This document shows, in pieces, positions 34,703-41,661 of a DNA stretch of 64,000 nucleotides. The DNA lies in contig CAIQVJ010000132.1 in NCBI GenBank assembly GCA_903875225.1, positions 116,999 to 180,998 of the forward strand. The letters run 5' to 3'. Under the pieces are notes generated by a model. The model did not search any database. It saw nothing but the letters and a program-made list of their open reading frames with translations, and was not told the origin of the DNA. Every line of letters begins with the position of its first letter. Positions within the stretch are counted from its first letter, which is position 1. Source of the DNA: an uncultured Pseudomonadota bacterium (GTDB taxonomy: Bacteria; Myxococcota_A; UBA796; SXON01). The position numbers were made by a program, and so were the translations under genes.

Positions 34703-34844
34703 CCCGTAGCGCCGGACGTGCCCGTCCGCGCGGGAGGGCTCGAGGGAGCCTTCGGCTGCGCAGGCGCGGCGATCGTCCCGATCCCCGCTGCGGCGGACCG
34801 GGACGTGTGTGCAGCACGGCGCCGCCGCGATTTGCCCCGTTGCC

Positions 34845-36260
34845 CTACCCCTTGCGCACGTACTCGAACGCGACGTCCTGACCGTTGATCCCGCGGCGCG
34901 GCTCGGCGATCCAGTGTGCGATCTTGCCGGGCTCGGTCACGGGGTGCATGAGGCTCGCCACGTAGGCGCGGTCCGCTGCGCTCGGCAGCCAGGCGTCCCG
35001 GTTCCGCTCCCATGCCTCCGAGCCGATGAGCTCGCCCTCGCGGTTGAAGTTGTTGTCGGCGTACACGCCCTGGCGGCGGAAGAAGCGGGAGTTGGGCAGG
35101 CTGACGCGGAAGTCGCTGCCCTCCTGCTCGAGCGCGGTGTTCCAGCGCTTCACGACGCGGCCGCAGTCCGTGATGTACGACTGGCGGAGAACCTCGTTCA
35201 TCGCGTTGCGCAGCGGCACGTTCTCCTCGGTGAGCGAGCCGTTCTTCACCACCGGGAGTGCGTAGTACTTGTCCAGCGCCTTGTGGTCGGTGTAGTCCTT
35301 CGCTTCGTTCCAGCGGCCCTTCAAGCCCATGGCGAAGAAGTCCGCGCCGTTGGAGCTGATCTCGCTGCCGAACAGGTCGATCGAGTAGCAGAACCAGAAG
35401 TTGATCCACTTCTGCACCGTCGGCAGGTCGATCCCGCCCTGGGCGCGGGCATCGCCATTGGGATCGAGCTGGGTGAGCTGGGCCGAGCGCCGCAGGACCC
35501 GCTCCACGCCGAGCTCACCCACCGAGAGGTGGTGGGCCTCCTCGGTGAGCATGAAGCGGCAGGTGCGCGCGAGCGGATCGAAGCCGGACTCGGCGAGGGC
35601 GCCCAGCTGGTACTTGCCGTCGCGATCGGTGAACATCGTGAAGCAGAAGAAGGTCAGCCAGTCCGGGCAGGGCTGGTTGAACGCGTCGAGGATCCGGGGC
35701 TTGTCCGGGTCACCCGAGCGCCGGGCGAGCAGTTCGTCGGCCTCGTCGCGCCCGTCCTTGCCGAAGTAGGCGTGGAGCAGGTACACCATCGCCCAGAGGT
35801 GCCGTCCTTCTTCCACGTTCACCTGGAAGAGGTTGCGCATGTCGTAGAGGCTGGGCGCCGTCATTCCGAGCCATCGCTGCTGCTCGACGCTCGCGGGTTC
35901 GGTGTCCGCCTGCGTGACGATGATGCGTCGAAGGTTGCTGCGGTATTCGCCGGGAACCTCCTGCCACACCGGCTCGCCGGTGTGGTCACCGCACGGGATG
36001 GTGCGGCCGTGGTCCTGGTCTTCGAGGAAGATGCCCCACCGGTAGTCGGGCATCCGGACGTGGTCGAAGTGCGCCCATCCGCCGGGTTCCGTAGAGATCG
36101 CCGTGCGCAGGTAGATCTGGTCGAGCGCGGTCCCGACCGGCCCGACGTCCCGCCACCAGTCCAGGAAGGCGGGCTGCCAGGTCTCCAGCGCCCGCTGCAG
36201 CCGCTTGTTGCTGGAGAGGTCCACGTTGTTGGGGATGCGGTCGTCGTAATTGATGGGCAT
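34845..36260 (-). CDS. boxB: Benzoyl-CoA 2,3-epoxidase, oxygenase subunit
   Basis: A 471-residue protein matching BoxB in length and order: it begins MPINYDDRIPNNVDLSSNKRLQRALE, and contains WGIFLEDQDHGRTIPCG, the NVEEGRHLWAMVYLLHAYFG helix (carboxylate-bridged di-iron ligands E and H) and FMLTEEAHHLSVGE (second ligand pair). With the reductase BoxA it uses O2 and NADPH to epoxidise benzoyl-CoA in the cytoplasm. It is 30 bases downstream of boxC, clearly one transcript. boxA is absent from this window. Identification is firm from family memory; no search was run. Confidence 0.95.
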   Translation of the reverse strand: MPINYDDRIPNNVDLSSNKRLQRALETWQPAFLDWWRDVGPVGTALDQIYLRTAISTEPGGWAHFDHVRMPDYRWGIFLEDQDHGRTIPCGDHTGEPVWQEVPGEYRSNLRRIIVTQADTEPASVEQQRWLGMTAPSLYDMRNLFQVNVEEGRHLWAMVYLLHAYFGKDGRDEADELLARRSGDPDKPRILDAFNQPCPDWLTFFCFTMFTDRDGKYQLGALAESGFDPLARTCRFMLTEEAHHLSVGELGVERVLRRSAQLTQLDPNGDARAQGGIDLPTVQKWINFWFCYSIDLFGSEISSNGADFFAMGLKGRWNEAKDYTDHKALDKYYALPVVKNGSLTEENVPLRNAMNEVLRQSYITDCGRVVKRWNTALEQEGSDFRVSLPNSRFFRRQGVYADNNFNREGELIGSEAWERNRDAWLPSAADRAYVASLMHPVTEPGKIAHWIAEPRRGINGQDVAFEYVRKG

Positions 36261-36290
36261 GGTTGGGGCCTCGGAGTGGAGCGTGAAGGT

Positions 36291-37934
36291 CTAGGTCCTG
36301 CGGTAGTCGAACACTGCGCGTTCGGGCGCGCCGAACATCTTGAGCGCGCCGCGCTCGCCGACGGCGTTCGGGCGCTGGAAGATCCAGTTCTGCCACGCGG
36401 TGAGCCGGCCGAAGATCTTGTTGTCCATGCTCTCCGGTCCGCCGAAACGCAGGTTCTGCTCCATGCCGGTGAGGGCGTCTGGTGAGAGTGAGCAGCGCTC
36501 TTCGACCGCGATCCGGACCTCGTCGTCCCAGTCGATCGCGTCCGGTGCGAACGTCACAAGGCCCATGTCGTCGGCCGTCTCGGCGTCGATCACCGACCTT
36601 CGGGCGGCCGCGGCCTCGGCGAGCAGACGGGCCTCCTCGTCGCCCGGAAAGCGCGCCTGCAGCCGGGTGAGCCCGCTGTGCATCGGAAACCTCCCGGTGG
36701 ACGCGGGGGAGAGCGTGATCGAGTTGGAGCCCTCATCGTCGGCGAGCATGTAGCTGCGGTCCACCGAGAACAGGATCTCGGCGAGGGAGCCGGCGTAGCA
36801 GTTTCCCGGTTCGACGATGGCAAACAGGGTTTTGGCCATGTTGTCGAGTCGCCGCAGCACGCGACCCTGGTACCCGCGCACCTCCGTGGCGAACCATCCA
36901 TCCCCCTCCACCGAGGCATCGTGGGCGAGGACCTGCGCAGCATCTCCGACGGCGCGAAGGAGCAGCAGTCCCACGTCCAGTTCGTTCACGCGCAGGCGCA
37001 GCAGCGCGTCGTCAAGCTCGCGGAAGAATCGGAGCGCCCAGGCTTCGGCATCGGCGAGGTGGGCGGGCGTGGGGGCCTCCGCCGGTCCTCGCAGCTCCAC
37101 GCTGGCGACCCGTGCGCTGCGGTCGATCCGAACCGACACGTGGCGGTAGTGCCAGGTGTCACCGCTCATCTCCGGCGCGACCGGGGGCAGTGCGACGGCT
37201 CGTGCGTCGTCCGGTCGTGCGCGGGCGCCCGCCACCACGGTGGCTGCCCGGCTGCGGATCCCCTCCGACCACCTGGACCGCGAGTAGCTGCCATCCACCA
37301 CGTGGTGCTTCACGGCATCGCGGGCCTTGAACCCCTCGGCTTTGGTGCAGAACACGTCTGCGATGTCCCGGCGGACCTTTCGCTTGTCCGTCAGCCGCGT
37401 GAGCCCTCCAGTGCCGGGCAGCACGCCCAGCAGCGGGACCTCTGGCAGCGAGACCGCCGAGTTCCCGTCGTCGATCAGGTAGATCTCCGCGCACGCTTCG
37501 GCCAGTTCGTAGCCGCCGCCCGAGGCAGTGCCGTTCAAGGCGGCGATCCAGGTCTGCCCCGAGTGGGCGCAGGCATCCTCGATGTAGGTGCGGGTCTCGT
37601 TGGTGAATTTGCAGAAGTTCACCTTGAAGGCGTGGGATGCGCTCGCGAGCATGCGGATGTTCGCGCCTGCGCAGAACACCTTGTCCTGCCCCGTCACCAC
37701 CACAACCCGGACCTCCGGGTTCTCGAAGCGCAGCCGCTGGACCGCGTCGGCGAGCTCGATGTCCACGGAGAGATCGTAGCTGTTGAGCTTGAGCTCGTAC
37801 CCGGGCCACATCCCGCCGTCCTCCTGCACGGCCATGGTCAAGGTCGCTACCGCGCCGTCGATGCCGAGCCTCCAGTGCTTGTACTGGGAGGGATGGGTGT
37901 CAAAGCTCACCGGGGGGTACGACGTTTCGGCCAT
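36291..37934 (-). CDS. boxC: 2,3-epoxybenzoyl-CoA dihydrolase
   Basis: A 547-residue protein of the BoxC type. The N-terminal half is an enoyl-CoA hydratase/isomerase (crotonase) domain: VRVVVVTGQDKVFCAGANIRML supplies an oxyanion-hole segment, and LNGTASGGGYELAEACAEIYL and LPEVPLLGVLPGTGGLTRLTDKR follow. The C-terminal half is a degenerate second domain. It hydrolyses the epoxide ring to 3,4-dehydroadipyl-CoA semialdehyde and formate. It is the first gene of the boxCB pair and starts 90 bases from the divergent membrane protein. The order boxC-boxB with boxR nearby fits known box clusters. Confidence 0.95.
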   Translation of the reverse strand: MAETSYPPVSFDTHPSQYKHWRLGIDGAVATLTMAVQEDGGMWPGYELKLNSYDLSVDIELADAVQRLRFENPEVRVVVVTGQDKVFCAGANIRMLASASHAFKVNFCKFTNETRTYIEDACAHSGQTWIAALNGTASGGGYELAEACAEIYLIDDGNSAVSLPEVPLLGVLPGTGGLTRLTDKRKVRRDIADVFCTKAEGFKARDAVKHHVVDGSYSRSRWSEGIRSRAATVVAGARARPDDARAVALPPVAPEMSGDTWHYRHVSVRIDRSARVASVELRGPAEAPTPAHLADAEAWALRFFRELDDALLRLRVNELDVGLLLLRAVGDAAQVLAHDASVEGDGWFATEVRGYQGRVLRRLDNMAKTLFAIVEPGNCYAGSLAEILFSVDRSYMLADDEGSNSITLSPASTGRFPMHSGLTRLQARFPGDEEARLLAEAAAARRSVIDAETADDMGLVTFAPDAIDWDDEVRIAVEERCSLSPDALTGMEQNLRFGGPESMDNKIFGRLTAWQNWIFQRPNAVGERGALKMFGAPERAVFDYRRT

Positions 37935-37952
37935 GGTCTCGTGGGGATGATG

Positions 37953-37998
37953 AGCACTATACTGCGTTTCCGTTGTCGTAAAGATGCGCTATACTGCA
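37953..37998. promoter_or_regulatory. Paired palindromic repeats and divergent promoter region, likely BoxR operator
   Basis: Two related 14-mers, AGCACTATACTGCG (37953-37966) and TGCGCTATACTGCA (37985-37998), share 11 of 14 bases, are offset by 32 bases (about three helical turns), and each approximates the palindrome TGC-NN-TATA-NN-GCA. The first contains TATAGT on the minus strand, a good -10 for boxC; the second contains TATACT on the plus strand, a good -10 for the membrane protein-boxR pair. No good -35 is seen for either. A repressor bound here would cover both promoters. The link to BoxR is inferred from position and from the TGCA-type sites known for BzdR/BoxR. Confidence 0.5.
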
Positions 37999-38023
37999 CA
38001 TCTGATCCTCGGTCCGGAGTCCG

Positions 38024-38386
38024 ATGCCGTCTCGTCTGCCCCCCTCGTCACGGCTCGTCGCCGTGCTCACCCCGCTCGGCGGAGGAGTCCTCGGGGCAGC
38101 GCTCGCAGGGATCGTGCTGATCGTGCTCGCTTGGGTCACGCTCGATCCCTGCGTCAACGAACCGCCGATCCCGCTCGTGATGACCGGGTTCCTCGAGTCC
38201 GCGGGGGCGCTGCTGACGGGCACCCTGGTGATCGTCGTGGAGGCCCGTGCCCGCGTGGTCTGGGCCGGTGCGGTCGTCGCGCTGGTCCTCGTCGCAGGGC
38301 TCTGGCTCGGTCTCCTCGCACATGCCGGGCATGCGGCGCTCGACTGCACGTGGAAGCTCTACCCGCCGGTGCACGAGGGCGCGTGA
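38024..38386 (+). CDS. Small membrane protein of unknown function upstream of boxR
   Basis: A 120-residue protein with three hydrophobic segments (about 10-38, 50-72 and 78-100) joined by short loops, and two Cys (LDPCVNEPP and ALDCTWKLY) in the predicted outside loop and tail. I recognise no family. It lies on the plus strand between the box operator region and boxR, and its stop overlaps the boxR ATG (TGATG), so boxR probably needs translation of this gene. It could help uptake or sensing of aromatic acids, but nothing in the sequence proves this. Confidence 0.75.
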   Translation: MPSRLPPSSRLVAVLTPLGGGVLGAALAGIVLIVLAWVTLDPCVNEPPIPLVMTGFLESAGALLTGTLVIVVEARARVVWAGAVVALVLVAGLWLGLLAHAGHAALDCTWKLYPPVHEGA

Positions 38387-39105
38387 TGCTGCTTGCCGCG
38401 CTGGGCGCCCGGATCCGTTCGCACCGCGAGGCGAGGGGGTGGACGCGGGGCTACCTCGCCCAGCGTGCGGGCATCTCCCTGCGGTTCCTCGCGGATGTCG
38501 AGCATGGGGTGGGCAACCTGTCGGTGCAGCGTCTCTCCGAGATCTGCCAGGCCCTTGGGGTATCGCTGGGTACGATGACCGCCTGGCTGGGCGAAGCCCC
38601 AGGGGCCGGCAAGATCGCGCTCGTGGGGCTGCGCGGAGCGGGCAAGTCCACCATCGGTTCGGAGCTCGCCCGGGCGCTCGGCTGGGCGTTCGTGGAGGTC
38701 GACGCCCTCGTGGAGGACTCCGCTGGAATGCGGCTGGGCGACCTGTTCGAGTCGCTCGGCGCCGGTCGTTATCGGGAGCTGGAGCGGGAGGTCCTCACAG
38801 CAGTGCTGGCCACGCCCACGCCCACGGTGCTGGCCACAGGCGGCTCGGTGGTCACCGCCACCGAGACGTGGGACGCGCTGCGCCGTGCCGCGAAGACGGT
38901 GTGGCTGAAGGCCTCCCCGGAGTCGCACATCTCGCGGGTGGGGGCCCAGGGGGACTTTCGGCCGACCATGGGGCGCGCGAACGCCCTGGCCGAGTTGAAG
39001 GACATCCTCCTCACCCGCAGCCCGCTCTACGCGCAGGCAGCGCTCACCGTGGACACCGAGGGCAGGACCGTACAGGAGGCTGTCGACGCAATACAGCGCG
39101 GGTAG
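38386..39105 (+). CDS. boxR: BoxR/BzdR-type regulator: HTH domain fused to shikimate kinase-like domain
   Basis: A 239-residue protein. Residues 1-60 form an XRE-type helix-turn-helix (GYLAQRAGISLRFLADVEHG, then LSEICQALGVSL). Residues about 80-239 are a shikimate kinase-like domain with P-loop GLRGAGKSTIGSEL and the VLATGGSVV strand. This architecture is that of BzdR and BoxR, which bind benzoyl-CoA through the kinase-like domain and repress aromatic catabolism promoters. It is slightly shorter than the usual ~300 residues because the N-terminal extension is brief. ATG at 38386 overlaps the preceding stop; GTG one codon before is also possible. It probably acts on the repeats at 37953-37998. 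Confidence 0.92.
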   Translation: MLLAALGARIRSHREARGWTRGYLAQRAGISLRFLADVEHGVGNLSVQRLSEICQALGVSLGTMTAWLGEAPGAGKIALVGLRGAGKSTIGSELARALGWAFVEVDALVEDSAGMRLGDLFESLGAGRYRELEREVLTAVLATPTPTVLATGGSVVTATETWDALRRAAKTVWLKASPESHISRVGAQGDFRPTMGRANALAELKDILLTRSPLYAQAALTVDTEGRTVQEAVDAIQRG

Positions 39106-39187
39106 CGAACGGACGAGCGCGGCGTCTCCGATGCCCGTTGGCCGGTCCTGTTCCGTTGGGTGTGGATCGTGCGCTCTGGCGCAGACT

Positions 39188-39215
39188 CCTGTGCGAGTGG
39201 ACACAGGCCTGTGCG
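39188..39215. promoter_or_regulatory. Direct repeat with nested inverted repeat upstream of the two-component operon
   Basis: CCTGTGCG occurs at 39188-39195 and 39208-39215 (20-base offset), with CACAGG at 39202-39207 between them, forming an inverted repeat with the first copy. It sits about 160 bases before the response regulator start. OmpR-type regulators often bind direct repeats, so autoregulation is possible, but the match could be chance. The remaining 268-base gap shows no other named element. Confidence 0.2.
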
Positions 39216-39373
39216 GATTCATCCAACGGTTCGCTGAATTTCCGGGACTCCCTCGTTAATCTGACTGGGCGGACACTCGGCACACGCCTTGCATCGGCGC
39301 GCTTGGGAGTTTCGATGCGCGCTGTCGTCCTGCACACCCATCGACGCACGTCGCGCCTCCACCCGGGGGCGCG

Positions 39374-40048
39374 ATGAGGATCCTCCTGGTGGAGGACGAG
39401 CGGATGATCGCCGGCTTCGTCAGCCGCGGCCTCGTGGAGGAGGGCCATCGGGTCGAGGTGGCCGGCACGCTCACCGACGCTCGTGTGGCGGCGTTCAGCA
39501 GCCCCTGGGATCTGCTGATCGTGGATCGTATGTTGCCCGACGGCGATGGTCTCTCCCTGGTTCGAGAGCTGCGCCGGAACGGCTCGGCGGTGCCGGCGCT
39601 CTGCCTGACTGCCATGGACCGGGTGGAGGAGCGCATCGCAGGGCTCACGGGCGGGGCGGACGACTACATGGTCAAGCCCTTCTCGTTCGCTGAGCTGCTC
39701 GCCCGCGTGGAGAACGTCACCCGACGCGCGACGCATTCCGCCCGGGAGATCGTGGTGGCAGACCTGGTGATCGACGTCGCGGCGCGGCGGGTCACGCGTG
39801 CCGGCAAGCCTGTCCAGCTCACGACGCAGGAGTTCAACCTGCTGCGCTACCTCGCCGAGCACGCCGGCCAGGTGCTCACTCGCGCCCGCCTGCTCGACGC
39901 CGTGTGGGACATGAGGTTCGACCCCGGCACCAACATGGTCGACGTATACATGAGCTACATCCGCGCGAAAATCGACAAGGGCTTCGAGAAGTCGCTGCTG
40001 CACACGGTGCGCGGCGTCGGGTACGTACTCGAAGACCGTCCGCGGTGA
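39374..40048 (+). CDS. OmpR/PhoB-family response regulator
   Basis: A 224-residue regulator. The receiver domain (1-118) has LLVEDERM, the phospho-Asp in LLIVDRMLPDGDG, Thr in LCLTAMD and Lys in YMVKPFSF. The C-terminal winged helix (about 125-224) has LTTQEFNLLRYLAEHAGQVLTR and NMVDVYMSYIRAKID, ending HTVRGVGYVLE, the standard OmpR signature. It overlaps the histidine kinase by four bases (GTGA) and forms one two-component unit with it. It resembles the QseB/CusR group; the signal is unknown. Confidence 0.95.
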   Translation: MRILLVEDERMIAGFVSRGLVEEGHRVEVAGTLTDARVAAFSSPWDLLIVDRMLPDGDGLSLVRELRRNGSAVPALCLTAMDRVEERIAGLTGGADDYMVKPFSFAELLARVENVTRRATHSAREIVVADLVIDVAARRVTRAGKPVQLTTQEFNLLRYLAEHAGQVLTRARLLDAVWDMRFDPGTNMVDVYMSYIRAKIDKGFEKSLLHTVRGVGYVLEDRPR

Positions 40049-41307
40049 GGTGGCCGGATTCGGTGGCGGGGCAAGCCGCGCTCCGCGCCTCGCTGATCAC
40101 CTTCGGTGCGCTGCTGCTCACCGGGGTGGGCACCGCCACCGCGCTGTACGCCAAGGCAGTGCGGTCGACGGACGAGATGCTGCTCGTCGCTGCCAAGGAG
40201 GGCGCGCATCCGCCGGCCTGGACATCGGAGCACTACGAGTCCCCCGTCACTGTGCGGGTGGAGCCCGGCAAGGGGCGAAGCGAGCGCCCGCGGTTCTATG
40301 AGAAGGGTGATCAACGCGGGGTGGAGCTCTCCGTCGAGGACGATCAGGAGCGCCACATGCGCGTCTTCGCGGAAACCCGCCGCGTGGATCCCCTGGGGAC
40401 GACCCTGCCCTTCCTCGCGCCCTTCGGCGCGGTCGGGGTCGTCGTGGCCGGGCTCGCGGGGTTCGCCCAGGCCGCGGGGATGACACAGGCGCTGCGCCCA
40501 CTGGAGCGCGCGGCAGACGATGCCTCCCGGATCACCGCGCTCGGCGGAGGTGCGCGGCTGAACGAGGAGGGGCCGCGAGAGGTGCGCCACATGCTCGCGG
40601 CGATCAACGCGCTCCTCTGCCGGCTGGAGGCGGCATTCGCCGGGCAGGCGCGGTTCACCGCAGAGGCGGCGCATGAGCTCCGCACGCCCGTAGCGGCGAT
40701 GCGGGGAGAGCTGGAGGTCACCCTCCGGCGGCCCCGGCAGCCTGAGGAGTACCGGGGGGCATTGGCGGGCGCGCTCTTCGCTGCGGAGCGCCTGGGCGCG
40801 CTCGTGGACGGACTGCTCGCGCTGGCGCGGGTGGATGCCGGTCAGGCCGAACAGGGGCGCGAGACCGAGCATGCAGCCATCTTTGCGCAGCGTGCTGCGT
40901 CGCAGGAGAAGTCGGGGCTGGACGCCGCTGGTTGCGTGTTGCGCCTCGACGTCCTCGCAGACCCGGAGCTGACCGCGCACGGGCCGCTCCTCACTGCAGC
41001 CATCGCGAACCTGCTGCGCAACTGCGCCCGCCACGCCGCAGGCCAGCCGGTCACGCTGACCGTGGAGCAGCGCGGTGAGCTCGTCGCCTACGTCGTCGAC
41101 GACGAGGGCGGGGGCCTCGCGGAGGCGGAGCGGGAGGAGGTGTTCGCGCGGTTCGCCCGGGGCGGAGCGGCGCGGGGAGAACACCGGGATGGGCTGGGGC
41201 TCGGGTTGCCGCTCTCCCGCGAGGTCGCTCGGCGTCACGGTGGGGAGTGCTGGATCGAGCGCGGCCCGACCGGCGGGTGCAGGACGATCCTGACGGTGCG
41301 AGCCTAA
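40045..41307 (+). CDS. Sensor histidine kinase partner of the OmpR-type regulator
   Basis: A 420-residue membrane kinase. TM1 is near residues 12-36 (ASLITFGALLLTGVGTATALYA), a short periplasmic domain follows, TM2 is near 120-145 (FLAPFGAVGVVVAGLAGFAQAAG), then HAMP-like sequence. The H-box is FTAEAAHELRTPVAAMRGEL, the N-box NLLRNCARHA, the G1 box VDDEGGGL and the G2 box GLGLGLPLSREV. The start is GTG at 40045, overlapping the regulator stop. Its stop overlaps the convergent small gene by four bases. The short sensor loop suggests detection of an ion or envelope state, which is inference. Confidence 0.93.
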   Translation: MRWPDSVAGQAALRASLITFGALLLTGVGTATALYAKAVRSTDEMLLVAAKEGAHPPAWTSEHYESPVTVRVEPGKGRSERPRFYEKGDQRGVELSVEDDQERHMRVFAETRRVDPLGTTLPFLAPFGAVGVVVAGLAGFAQAAGMTQALRPLERAADDASRITALGGGARLNEEGPREVRHMLAAINALLCRLEAAFAGQARFTAEAAHELRTPVAAMRGELEVTLRRPRQPEEYRGALAGALFAAERLGALVDGLLALARVDAGQAEQGRETEHAAIFAQRAASQEKSGLDAAGCVLRLDVLADPELTAHGPLLTAAIANLLRNCARHAAGQPVTLTVEQRGELVAYVVDDEGGGLAEAEREEVFARFARGGAARGEHRDGLGLGLPLSREVARRHGGECWIERGPTGGCRTILTVRA

Positions 41308-41579
41308 GCGGTCACCACCAGCTCCCGCAGCGACACCTTTCGGCCGTCGACGAAGATACCGGCCTCCCCGGTCTCCAGCTCCACGGCGATGCCCCCGCGG
41401 ACCAGCCAGAGCAGGGCCTTCTGCACCTCCGGGTCCCGGCCATCGCGCGAGAGGCGGACACGCGCCCCCGGTGTGGAGACGATCTCCCGACGCTGTGTGG
41501 TCGAACGGGCTGCCACGGCGACCCGACGGGGGTCGTCGGTCGGGCCCAGGTCCAGCAGGCGATCAAGAAAGCGGGGCAT
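41304..41579 (-). CDS. Small uncharacterised protein
   Basis: A 91-residue soluble protein starting MPRFLDRLLDLGPTDDPRRV and ending DGRKVSLRELVVTA. The pattern of alternating charged and hydrophobic residues suggests a compact beta-rich fold. It is read opposite to its neighbours, shares its stop bases with the histidine kinase end, and starts 82 bases from the HEAT-PilT gene, to which it is divergent. GAGAGG precedes the ATG, and the start codon sits in the perfect palindrome GGGGCATGCCCC (41573-41584). I recognise no family. A larger overlapping frame upstream of this ATG looks like shadow sequence. Confidence 0.6.
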   Translation of the reverse strand: MPRFLDRLLDLGPTDDPRRVAVAARSTTQRREIVSTPGARVRLSRDGRDPEVQKALLWLVRGGIAVELETGEAGIFVDGRKVSLRELVVTA

Positions 41580-41661
41580 GCCCCTCTCTACTGCGCTGGC
41601 GGCCAGAGCGTCGCGAGGCGCGCCCCTGCCCGGCCGCGAAAACATCGCTAAAGGGCACGGC

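Noticed and set aside
32917..35409. 830-residue minus-strand frame opposite the dehydratase gene
   Set aside because: It is a His/Leu/Arg-rich shadow; the plus-strand dehydratase has full SDR motifs.
40842..41054. Small minus-strand frame inside the histidine kinase gene
   Set aside because: It overlaps the ATPase boxes of the kinase and has shadow composition.
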